Shown one piece after another: positions 36,601-43,021 of a stretch of DNA of 43,394 bases. Position numbers and translations under genes: made by a program. Within the stretch, counting starts at the first letter, position 1, and every line of letters begins with the position of its first letter. Source of the DNA: JAAYQU01 sp037441445. Lineage in GTDB: Bacteria > Bacteroidota > Bacteroidia > Bacteroidales > Salinivirgaceae. Location: contig JBBISE010000014.1 in assembly GCA_037441445.1 (NCBI GenBank), positions 1-43,394 on the forward strand. Direction: 5' to 3'. The notes under the pieces are model-generated. The model did no database searches. It was not told the DNA's origin and saw nothing but the letters and a program-made list of their open reading frames with translations.

Positions 36601-38258
36601 TCCTTCTTGATGTCAGGGATATCGATCACTTTTCGTACTCCAATTCCGGTGGCGTGGCCATTGTAATGCCTTGCATCGACACAAAAATGGGAATGGATGC
36701 TGCCCGGTACCTTCACAAAAGGGCGGGAATGGATTGTCTGATTGTTGTCGCTAATGATACAAAGCGCCAAGGGTTTATAAAAACTCTGAATCAAGTTGCC
36801 CGCAAAACCGATGTTGAGTATGTTGTATATCTGGCGCAAGATGCCTATCCAGGCCGGAGTTGGTTAAAAACCGCTTTCGACAAACTCGAACAGCAGCAAA
36901 AAGGAGTATTGGCCTTTAACGACGGAAAATGGGACGGAAAAATTGCTTCGTTCGGTATGGTACGAAAATCGTGGGCAAAAATGCTTTACGGCGACATGAT
37001 TTTGTTTGAAGGATACAAAGCTCACAAAGCCGACAATGAAATTACAGTCATTGCCAAAGTAATGCAACAATACATATACGATGCTGACAGTGTGCTGATT
37101 GAGGTCGATTACAATAAAGATGCCGGAGGTTCGAATCCCGACGATGACACAACTTTTAAGGCAAGGTTTCTTTCTGGTTTCAAAGGTCTTGTGCCCATTG
37201 AAGACCTTAAACCCTTGGCAAAAGAGTACTCAACACGGACCATGAAAATAGTTTTTCCGGAAGGTGATATCAATTCTCCCGATGCAAACCACTCATTTGT
37301 TCTATACAGGATTGTTGGTAACGATTTGTTTCCCAGACATAAGAAGGGGCAATCACGCGAGAATTTGCAATTCATTTTAGAAAACGAGCCTGAATTTGAA
37401 CATTGTCAAAAGCGGTTCATACTAAATCGGATAATCGATTCCGAAGAGGAACAAAAAATAATTGATTTACTAATAAAGCACAACAAGTCCTTCGTTCGAA
37501 TTCCCTTTGTTTCCTCTGAATATGAAAAGATTGGCCTCGACAATCAAGCATACAATTTTGAAAATCTGTTGATTAGCCCCGAATTTCAAAAATTCAACCC
37601 AACCAAGCAGGACAGAGCGATAGCTGCGGCCTATCGATTAAAAAATAATTATATAATGAACAACAACGGGGCACGCAATACAGCGTTACAAGAAGGGCGC
37701 AGCCTGGCCCGATGGATTCTGCCTTTCGATGGGAATTGTTTTTTTACTGTAAGTGCCTGGAATTCTTTGGTTTCAGACATCTCGAGAAATCCGGAAACAA
37801 AATATCACATTGTACCTATGGTCAGGATTACCGAAAATGCTGATCTGTTGAACCCCGATTTTATCCCAAATCCGGTAGAGGAACCTCAGATAGCCTTCCG
37901 TTGCGACGCTGACATGACTTTCGACGAGCGTTTTTGTTACGGGCGCAGACCAAAAGTTGAGCTGCTTTGGCGGTTAGGAGTGCCCGGAAAGTGGGACAAC
38001 TACCCTAAGGATGACCAATGGGATATTCCCCGCCCAACCCCTGTCCCTGAAAAACTTTGGAACCATGCTGGCTGGGTTGCACGCCTCTATTCCGGAAACA
38101 AGGACATGGAGCAGGATTCAAAGGAAAGTGCCCTAAACAGGGTACTTGCCCGCGTTGATGCCATTATTTCTACCATCGAACATGTCGATTCCCAGGTATT
38201 TGGAGAAAAAACGGATAAACTTTCCAGTTTTCGGTCAAACGAGGCTAATGTGCAATAA
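30678..38258 (+). CDS. Giant modular methyltransferase/coiled-coil/glycosyltransferase protein
   Basis: This 2526-residue cytoplasmic protein combines, in order: a class I methyltransferase of the Methyltransf_24 type (1-200; SAM loop VELGTHSGNS 41-50, VDTW, HIDGLHTY 125-132, HDT 155-157); a charged coiled coil (about 225-735; no proline from 213 to 741); an amphipathic and hydrophobic segment (735-775); two WYL/PDV/HY/EGR repeats (794-866); a GT4 glycosyltransferase (about 895-1300; EX7E motif E1209/E1217); a helical, possibly TPR-like linker (1330-1470); a GT2 (1508-1740; VVDDCSTDN 1542-1550, DSD 1596-1598); a GT-A-like region (about 1990-2150); and a C-terminal GT-A-like domain (2205-2470; VGNDLFPRH, GARNTAL, LPFDGNCF). 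It follows wzt by 32 nt and precedes two GT2 genes. I infer glycan synthesis and possibly terminal methylation and length control. No frameshift is visible. Confidence 0.9.
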   Translation: MEISKKLIFTTPNFIEKPYGWVQHTPFAAYLIETLQPTVFVELGTHSGNSYFSFCQAVEELKLATKCYAVDTWEGDEHANFYDQDVYKRVKSINNEHFSRISSLLKMTFDDALAYFNDSTIDLLHIDGLHTYEAVKHDFETWLPKLSEQGVVIFHDTNVREREFGVWKLWEEIKDNYPSFDFLHGNGLGVLCVGQKVDPDFVKFVKEANVEPEARNFFSTLGNRILALQEKNDLREEIALAKKGQKSAEKGMVDKEKQLIKLQESLEKQNQRIEMLNAKLEEHKQAVQKKNEKIEQTERKAIEFQQLLEKRKLFIDEKEASLQEHKKAISQKNEKIKAIEERTAVLKQQIEKYKEQAEIRETRLLEHKEALNQKNEKIRQVEAKMAELQSLNEKRKEQIAERDTKLEEYKEAIAQKNEKIKAIEERTVILKQQSESREIKLAEFKEGIAQKNERIRVVEAKVTELQMLLERRKEQIENKQEKIALLEAHVQESKKAVTEKNDKLEQLRDTLSQKNERILNQQLALSDAERALKKGTEETERLKQKQEELLQLLGKKEALINEYATIQSEMSQDLARKESHLHVLEANVEKLNSILAHKTRQISEFESSLAEARKHNIELLGLNDELLKEKASLKNIVKQQLEKIETLVSKNAQIEVAHNQKKEVIAELKTKFSHVSDVANQRKQKLAERENHIALLQDKVNKLQNKVEKVSAENKKLTLRREQLENTVKGLTTSWSWRLTKPFRFLAKGIKYALGGIFVLLKILWYVVTFRPAKIKGTLQIVRYYRIVAQSGLFDKKWYLEKYPDVARSGVNPIVHYLQRGAKEGRNPNPDFQTRFYLEQNSDVADSGLNPLVHFILFGRTEGRKTKESKEKQLKGIPQGLTSEKQINFSKGLINSILYVIHDGGGGMVLTSFDLFNAVSHTMDAYLLKAGKIHWTLHSCKNGVQKVEQEFRFQKPWNELRDLDDERIKVLKLIVHNCKIDIVHVRVLIGTGSKIIDEMVKMEIPVVFSFHDFSAICPNIQLINNGNFCFGDCNKYQSNLDCKFSRTWFGKIEILRPNFKEHWSIVNEKSLGKCHAYVVTSEFSRDVILMNFKSLLQQKFNVIEHGRDFMVKEQFRGELNIGKDCHVVFYGALNESKGCGLALEIMRINNEKRGPVKLHVIGKVEGNYLSQFEECPNVILYGEYNRESLHQYFKQIKPNLTILPSIWHETFSHTLTESWALGVPVLGTDLGAIGERIKRNKGGWTLFPYNAQEWYDLIIKIVNSPEEYYSVLKSIDAIPLKTVKQMADEYIAIYQQFIKQKTKKSETFVEDVFPLDAGLLEKVNVDDIRFQEIKEEVKRLVKSLRNKLLESGFVDRAFSDLVACARQSEDKILQSFASWELALWHSNIQTTESANEALFYLGNVNRQDFSPVVQQRIAVIEAECLLQTGRNNEATQILKQSMALGNNPDLVLCLANTQKSVSEKLSIINTLYAEYGLAPVTVSRTGHTLYDQLTVTKIDNNSSKHLSKKVSVIIPAFNAASTIHTSIECLLLQTHKNLEIIVVDDCSTDNSVEVVGKYSATDSRVQLFKTQKNSGPYVARNIALGKATGDYVTCHDSDDWSHPQKIEFQVAHLEENLSVMANISQWARVTEDFQFNRRNNPGFYIQINLSSLMFRREQVIEKLGFWDSVRYGADSEFHKRLSIVFGADNVVELPPIPLSFARMTETSLTASPIFGYPGFPMGSRKEYRDSYMHFYQCNPDLNYPQTWEKRPFPIPDLMNPLVEPETLEKRKFDLILVSDFRIEDRNILMLLEEIKSKQNEEIRIGLVNMAMYDLIAKVKFNPEIRNLIDGNQIQMLVFGDSVSCDRLIVAQHKVLEDKQAFIPSISPQHVDVLVDNISNSESLEDINHVLEQCHQNLLTYFGKVGDWYCLDSRLVSRIEKAKPNVNLNFVKAPQYEVPVLEKAWLPTSIKFKKNNLAKVYSNDLPVEFDTSEGIVLLDVRDIDHFSYSNSGGVAIVMPCIDTKMGMDAARYLHKRAGMDCLIVVANDTKRQGFIKTLNQVARKTDVEYVVYLAQDAYPGRSWLKTAFDKLEQQQKGVLAFNDGKWDGKIASFGMVRKSWAKMLYGDMILFEGYKAHKADNEITVIAKVMQQYIYDADSVLIEVDYNKDAGGSNPDDDTTFKARFLSGFKGLVPIEDLKPLAKEYSTRTMKIVFPEGDINSPDANHSFVLYRIVGNDLFPRHKKGQSRENLQFILENEPEFEHCQKRFILNRIIDSEEEQKIIDLLIKHNKSFVRIPFVSSEYEKIGLDNQAYNFENLLISPEFQKFNPTKQDRAIAAAYRLKNNYIMNNNGARNTALQEGRSLARWILPFDGNCFFTVSAWNSLVSDISRNPETKYHIVPMVRITENADLLNPDFIPNPVEEPQIAFRCDADMTFDERFCYGRRPKVELLWRLGVPGKWDNYPKDDQWDIPRPTPVPEKLWNHAGWVARLYSGNKDMEQDSKESALNRVLARVDAIISTIEHVDSQVFGEKTDKLSSFRSNEANVQ
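31668..31705 (+). repeat. 38-nt perfect direct repeat, copy 1
   Basis: This 38-nt sequence is identical to 31920-31957. It encodes QKNEKIKAIEER in the coiled coil. The offset of 252 nt equals 84 codons or 12 heptads. Exact identity at the third codon positions points to recent duplication or gene conversion. Confidence 0.92.
31920..31957 (+). repeat. 38-nt perfect direct repeat, copy 2
   Basis: Second copy of the repeat at 31668-31705, in the same frame and heptad register. Recombination between the copies would remove 252 nt and keep the reading frame open. Confidence 0.92.
33057..33275 (+). repeat. Tandem WYL/PDV/HY/EGR repeats in the giant protein
   Basis: Two consecutive copies of about 36 residues: FDKKWYLEKYPDVARSG..HYLQRGAKEGRNPNP (794-830) and FQTRFYLEQNSDVADSG..HFILFGRTEGRKT (832-866). 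The shared frame is FxxxxYLExxxDVAxSGxNPxVHxxxxGxxEGR. Such repeats occur, as I recall, next to glycosyltransferase domains in many large proteins, with unknown function. Confidence 0.85.
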
Positions 38259-38266
38259 TTTCCACT

Positions 38267-39205
38267 ATGTTCAAACAATTTAAATATTTTGTTAAAGATA
38301 CACTGAAGGACATTGCTCACAGGATTTCCTTTGTACCTTACCGGAAACGAAGCAAGCGATACAGAATTTGGAAACAGAGGGTTGAAAGGAAATTTTTGCG
38401 CTGGGTGGAAACCCAATATTCCGTTCAAAAAGTAAAAATTGATGCCACAAAAGTTTCTGTCATAATGCCGGTTTACAACCGGAGTTATTGTATTGGCAAC
38501 GCCATTGAAAGCATTGTGGAGCAGTGGCACAGTAACTGGGAATTATTGATAGTTGACGATGGAAGCACTGAAAGCTTTCATGAAATAAAGAAGAAATATA
38601 CCAATGATAACCGGATACGGTTTATTCACAAACCCCGAGGTGGCGTGTCGCAATCGCGGAATGTTGGATTGGAGCAAGCCAACGGACAATATATTTTCTA
38701 TCTTGACACCGATAACCTTTGGAATGCCAATTATTTACAAACCATGTTAACGTTCATGGTTGCCGGAAATTTAGATGTTTGTTATTGTGGAACAAGATTA
38801 ATTGATGACTCGGCGAAAACCCTTGGTTTCTATGGCGAAAAATTTAACTGGGACGAATGTTGGGAGTTAAATTACATTGATATAAATAGTTTGGGGCACC
38901 GAAACATGAACGACAATCAGGAAATACGATTCGACGAATCGTTGAAACGACTGGTTGATTGGGATTTCCTGTTGACATTGACTTATAAGCGACGAACAGC
39001 CTATGCCCCATTTCTGGGAGTGGTTTATTACGATGGCCAGCAAGGAAACCGAATCACATTCACCGAGTTTACCGGCGATGAGATAGAGACCCTCAAAAAA
39101 TTCATTCGCAATAGACACTATCAGAAGCGATTTTGTTCGGAGAATGCTGCAAAAGAACTACGCCCTGGTTGGCAAGAAATTTCAAGTCAATGGAAGAGAC
39201 AATAA
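38267..39205 (+). CDS. Glycosyltransferase family 2 protein
   Basis: This 312-residue GT-A enzyme has a basic N-terminal region of about 60 residues with amphipathic character (possible membrane contact), then the GT2 core: VSVIMPVYNRSYCIGNAIESI, VDDGSTESF, SQSRNVGLEQANGQYIFYLDTDN with the metal-binding DTD, and the later DWDFLLTL in the acceptor/base region. It starts 8 nt after the giant gene and overlaps the next GT2 by 16 nt, so all are one operon. Donor and acceptor are unknown. It most likely adds a residue to the glycan handled by the Wzm/Wzt exporter. Confidence 0.93.
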   Translation: MFKQFKYFVKDTLKDIAHRISFVPYRKRSKRYRIWKQRVERKFLRWVETQYSVQKVKIDATKVSVIMPVYNRSYCIGNAIESIVEQWHSNWELLIVDDGSTESFHEIKKKYTNDNRIRFIHKPRGGVSQSRNVGLEQANGQYIFYLDTDNLWNANYLQTMLTFMVAGNLDVCYCGTRLIDDSAKTLGFYGEKFNWDECWELNYIDINSLGHRNMNDNQEIRFDESLKRLVDWDFLLTLTYKRRTAYAPFLGVVYYDGQQGNRITFTEFTGDEIETLKKFIRNRHYQKRFCSENAAKELRPGWQEISSQWKRQ

Positions 39206-40143
39206 AACCTTTGGTATCAGTTATAATTCCCAACTACAACCACGAGCGTTTTCTGTCGCAGCGTATCGAGAGTGTTTTGCAACAAACTGTAGCTAATATT
39301 GAAGTTATAATACTCGACGATTGCTCTACCGACAACAGTGTTAAAATCATTCAGGAATATGCAACAAAAGACAACCGAATAAAAACACTATTTAACAGGG
39401 AAAATTCAGGCAGTCCATTCAAACAATGGAAGAAAGGCATTGAATTGGCAACATCCGATTTGATTTGGATTGCCGAATCTGACGACTTTTCAGACTATTA
39501 CTTTATACAAAGTCTGCTTCCTTTTTTTGAGGAAGCCCCACTGGTTGGAGTTGCTTACTGTCAGTCCAATTTTGTCGATGAACAGGGAAAAATATTTGGC
39601 AATCATCTCGAAAACCTTCGGCAACTAGACACATGTTTGTGGGAAGGTAAATTTTGTATAGATGGGAAAAGGGCACTGACTGAGTTCATGCCCATAATAA
39701 ACATAATTCCCAATGTAAGTGCGGCAATTTTTCGAAAGACACTAACAGAAAACATGGATTGGGTGGGGCTTTTCCGGTTTACGTTAGCAGGCGATCGATA
39801 TTTTTGGATTCAGCTGTTGCAACAAGGCCAGCTTGCTTTTCGAGCCGAAATGTACAATTTTTTTAGATTTAGCGGTGCAACGGTACGTGCTCAAAACGAA
39901 AAGAATATAAAATATCTGGCGGAAATGGTTGATATCTTTCATTGGCTTTCCAAAACGGTGAACATCCCTTATTCAACCAGAAAAAAGGCCATAAGGCAAT
40001 GGTTGCATCAAGTAAAGAAAATTCGTTCAGTGAAACGGATGCAACGGATTTGGTTTTGGACATCGGTAGTGTTGTTGGGTTCAAAACTGGTTATGATTTC
40101 ACTTATGCCCCTAAAAGTAAACCGTTGGATTTTTGCCAAATAA
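39190..40143 (+). CDS. Glycosyltransferase family 2 protein
   Basis: The 317-residue product (ATG at 39190; the frame is open upstream but would only add residues overlapping the previous gene) shows VSVIIPNYNHERFLSQRIESVLQQT, LDDCSTDNSV, IAESDDFSDYYF with the ESDD metal site, and NVSAAIFRK plus AGDRYFWIQLLQQG, all typical GT2 features. The C-terminus has a basic helical stretch and a hydrophobic segment (WFWTSVVLLGSKLVMISLMPL), which may dip into the membrane. It overlaps the preceding GT2 by 16 nt and ends the run that starts with the ABC permease. Sugar specificity cannot be predicted. Confidence 0.92.
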   Translation: MEETIKPLVSVIIPNYNHERFLSQRIESVLQQTVANIEVIILDDCSTDNSVKIIQEYATKDNRIKTLFNRENSGSPFKQWKKGIELATSDLIWIAESDDFSDYYFIQSLLPFFEEAPLVGVAYCQSNFVDEQGKIFGNHLENLRQLDTCLWEGKFCIDGKRALTEFMPIINIIPNVSAAIFRKTLTENMDWVGLFRFTLAGDRYFWIQLLQQGQLAFRAEMYNFFRFSGATVRAQNEKNIKYLAEMVDIFHWLSKTVNIPYSTRKKAIRQWLHQVKKIRSVKRMQRIWFWTSVVLLGSKLVMISLMPLKVNRWIFAK

Positions 40144-40163
40144 GCAGAAAAGAAGTATTTTTG
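40132..40163 (+). promoter_or_regulatory. Probable promoter of the LamG-like lipoprotein
   Basis: TTTG at 40132-40135 and TATTTTTG at 40156-40163 are separated by 20 nt, an excellent match to the Bacteroidota TTTG/TAnnTTTG pattern. The -33 element lies in the last codons of the upstream GT2. The leader to the ATG at 40228 is about 57 nt. Confidence 0.65.
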
Positions 40164-40227
40164 TAAACCATTTAAAGTAATTCGCATAGAAACAAGTAAC
40201 AGAAATAACATAAAAACGATTAAATTC

Positions 40228-40923
40228 ATGAAAAATCTACTATTAATCAGCATGTTGGCGGCATTCCTTTTTGGATGTGGAAAAGAAGAAGTCCGCGAAC
40301 TAAAAGGCTATAAATTCAACAAGGAAATTGCCGTAACAAAACCCATTAAAACAGGAAAATTGTCAGGCAACCTAACTATCGACATGTATGTCATGTTGCA
40401 CTCGTATCCAAAGAGTTGGACATCATTGATATCGAAAATGGGCAGCGACAAATCCGGTGAATTTAATGTTAGAATTAAAGGCGGCGAGCAAGGTCAATTC
40501 TTTTTTGGAGATGGGGAAAAGGCGCATGTGTTAAACTGGAAACCCAAGCAAGTACTCCCTCTTAATCAGTGGGTTAGACTGACATTTGTTAGAGATTATA
40601 AAAAGAAAGAGATTGTTCTGTATGCCAATGGGAAACGTGTTGCGCGCAAGCATATCAAAGGTGCTCAAAAAGCGGTTGTGTCTGAAGGTTCAATTTATAT
40701 AGCCGGTATTCAGAAAAAATGGCTCAATGCTACAATTGCCGATATCCGAATATGGGATATTCCAATGAATGAGTCCCAAATCTCTGAAAAAGGTGGCCTT
40801 GTTAAAGAACCTGCAAAAGAAAAGAATTTGATTGGTTATTGGTTATTCAATACCGTCGATGGAAAAAATGTAAAAAGTCATACATCATCGCAATTTAATC
40901 TAAAGATTCAAAGGGCGAAGTAA
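40228..40923 (+). CDS. LamG/concanavalin-like lipoprotein
   Basis: This 231-residue predicted lipoprotein has the signal MKNLLLISMLAAFLFGC with Cys17 as the lipidation site. The mature part has the pattern of a LamG_3/concanavalin A-like jelly roll: LTIDMYVMLHSYPKSWTSLISK, FNVRIKG, NQWVRLTFVRDYKKKEIVLYANGKRV, IYIAGIQ, ATIADIRIWD and IGYWLFNTVDGK. Such domains usually bind carbohydrate or protein at the cell surface. It has its own promoter and terminator, so it is probably expressed apart from the glycosyltransferases. It could bind the polysaccharide made by its neighbours, but that is a guess from position. Confidence 0.88.
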   Translation: MKNLLLISMLAAFLFGCGKEEVRELKGYKFNKEIAVTKPIKTGKLSGNLTIDMYVMLHSYPKSWTSLISKMGSDKSGEFNVRIKGGEQGQFFFGDGEKAHVLNWKPKQVLPLNQWVRLTFVRDYKKKEIVLYANGKRVARKHIKGAQKAVVSEGSIYIAGIQKKWLNATIADIRIWDIPMNESQISEKGGLVKEPAKEKNLIGYWLFNTVDGKNVKSHTSSQFNLKIQRAK

Positions 40924-40942
40924 CCCTGTTTCATAAAAAAAT

Positions 40943-40989
40943 ATCGCTTACCTCTGATTGATTATCGCAAACACGGGTAAGCGATTTTT
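40943..40989 (+). terminator. Intrinsic terminator after the lipoprotein gene
   Basis: ATCGCTTACC (40943-40952) and GGTAAGCGAT (40976-40985) form a perfect 10-bp stem, followed by TTTTC and preceded by an A tract, so it may work in both directions. The loop is 23 nt, longer than usual. Confidence 0.75.
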
Positions 40990-41044
40990 CTTTTCATTAA
41001 AACAGGAGCATGTTAAGGCCGGAACTTTTATTTTAAAGAAAAAC

Positions 41045-43021
41045 ATGGAAAAGAAACTCATTTATTCGAAAGCCATATTTATTATTTTGGTTGCCCTGGT
41101 GTTTTTTGTTTTGGGTGTTAAAGCCAATTTTTTTTCATATACAACATACGAGCAGGGCGGGCGGATTTTTCAAAGGCTGCAATGGGAGAATGTCTGGCTT
41201 TTTTCTTTTGGATTTCTCTTTGTCACGACTTTGATTCTTTATTCTGGAAAAATAACCCGGTTGATTTTTTCTTTTTGCACAAACCACAAATCCTTTAAAA
41301 AGAGGCTGCTGTGGGTTGGGATAGTGCTTCTTCCATTTTTGGTAGCTCTTTTTCAAACACATACGCTATGGGATTTTACCGGAGAAAAAGTAGATGAAAA
41401 TGCAATCTACCAGTTTGCAGTGGGCTTTTTTGGTGGTGATTTTAATCCGCATTGGTTTGGATATGGCACATTTGGGATGTATTTTCTTTATGCGATTTAC
41501 ATGATACTTTATGGAATTCTGTCCCTTTTTGGCACTTTTACGTCGTTGAATGAATATGCAACTCAAATTTTTCATAATGGCTATTTTGTATTAGTTGCGC
41601 GGTATTCCTTTGCTGTTATTGGCGTTTTTGCGGTTCTTATCTATTCCGGATTGCTGAAACGAATAAAGGTTCCCTCCATTTTAATACTGCTATTCTTCTT
41701 AGTATCCATTACAAGTTACGATTCCATACATTTTGCAAACTATTTACGCACAGACCTTCTTGTTGGTTTTTTTGTTGCTGTAACAATTTATGGCGCCGCC
41801 AATAGCGACAAAAAACACTTTTTGTTTTTAATGGCTCTGGGAGTGGCCGGTGCCATTAGTGCAAAGATTTCGGCCTTGCCTCTTGTTTTGTTGTTGGGGA
41901 TTTACGTTCTATACCGCCTGTACGATAAAACAATTAATTGGAAACACATGCTTGGAATAGGAATTTTATTTCTTTTCCTGTTAGTTGCTTTCCAACCCTA
42001 TGTCGATTATGTCCAGAAAATAACGTCGATTCTGAATTTGGGCACCTCGGGGCGGGGTGGTGGTAGCACTGCCGGGCAATTTAATTGGGGCAAAGTGTAT
42101 CATTATTCATACTTTGAAAGGTTCATGGAAATATTTGCCGTGTTTGAAAAGTATTGTTCCCTGATAATCCTGTTGTCATGCCTGCTGGTTGTATTTTCAA
42201 AGCGCTACATAAAAATCCTTATCCCTTCTTTTATAGCTCTCTTTTTGCTTGTAGCCCCCTATTTCACTTCGCCAGAAGTAACCTATTACTGGTATCTACC
42301 TGCATTCAATGTTGTACGGCTTATAGCCTTTATTGGAATTGCGGGATTTTTGGAAATGATACACAGTCAATTACTTAAAAGAACAAGGTTGTCAACCCTT
42401 CAAAGTAAAAGGATTGTTTACGGTTCAAGTACATTGGCTGTTTTGGTTTTTACGCTACTTCCAAACATTTCTGCGTATTTGAACAATTATACGTGGCAAA
42501 CCAGCAATAAAATACTGGCACAGCAATGGATTGAACAGAATCTTTTAGAAAATGAACAATTAATACTGGATGAAAATGTAAATCACATTCTTCCACAAGT
42601 TTATGATAAAAACAATTTAAAAGATTCTAAGAATATTTCACGCGTGTTTTTGCACAACAAATCTGAAAATGTCTATTTGAATTCACTTTTTGAGACCTAT
42701 TTGAACAAGGAGTATTACAATTCAATCGGAATTAATACGGTGCGTGGTGTCGAACAATTAAAAGTAGTGAATGTTGCGGATAGCTCCAAACGCAAGAGTC
42801 TGATAAATAAATATTTCATTACCTCTTCGGCCAGTTATAACCGGTATATTCGTCGCCAATCCGACGATTTAAATGCAAAGCGCAAACAGGAATTGGAAAC
42901 CTATAAGGCATATTATTCCTTCATGCTATCTCAGCCGTTAGTAAAGCGTTTTGACTCAGGTGTGGGGAAAAACGTTGAAATATATCACATTACAGAATTA
43001 AATCCCGAAACGGAGGAATAA
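41045..43021 (+). CDS. GT39-like membrane glycosyltransferase
   Basis: This 658-residue integral membrane protein has about 11-12 hydrophobic segments in the first 490 residues and an extracytoplasmic C-terminal domain of about 150 residues. The first large loop contains GEKVDENAIYQFAV with the Asp-Glu pair (117-118) expected as catalytic in GT-C enzymes such as PMT/ArnT. The region SNKILAQQWIEQNLLENEQLILDE is usual near the end of such proteins. These enzymes use polyprenyl-phosphate sugars to decorate proteins, lipids or glycans on the outer membrane face. I use the ATG at 41045, since an open frame back to 40958 would cross the terminator. The acceptor is unknown. Confidence 0.85.
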   Translation: MEKKLIYSKAIFIILVALVFFVLGVKANFFSYTTYEQGGRIFQRLQWENVWLFSFGFLFVTTLILYSGKITRLIFSFCTNHKSFKKRLLWVGIVLLPFLVALFQTHTLWDFTGEKVDENAIYQFAVGFFGGDFNPHWFGYGTFGMYFLYAIYMILYGILSLFGTFTSLNEYATQIFHNGYFVLVARYSFAVIGVFAVLIYSGLLKRIKVPSILILLFFLVSITSYDSIHFANYLRTDLLVGFFVAVTIYGAANSDKKHFLFLMALGVAGAISAKISALPLVLLLGIYVLYRLYDKTINWKHMLGIGILFLFLLVAFQPYVDYVQKITSILNLGTSGRGGGSTAGQFNWGKVYHYSYFERFMEIFAVFEKYCSLIILLSCLLVVFSKRYIKILIPSFIALFLLVAPYFTSPEVTYYWYLPAFNVVRLIAFIGIAGFLEMIHSQLLKRTRLSTLQSKRIVYGSSTLAVLVFTLLPNISAYLNNYTWQTSNKILAQQWIEQNLLENEQLILDENVNHILPQVYDKNNLKDSKNISRVFLHNKSENVYLNSLFETYLNKEYYNSIGINTVRGVEQLKVVNVADSSKRKSLINKYFITSSASYNRYIRRQSDDLNAKRKQELETYKAYYSFMLSQPLVKRFDSGVGKNVEIYHITELNPETEE

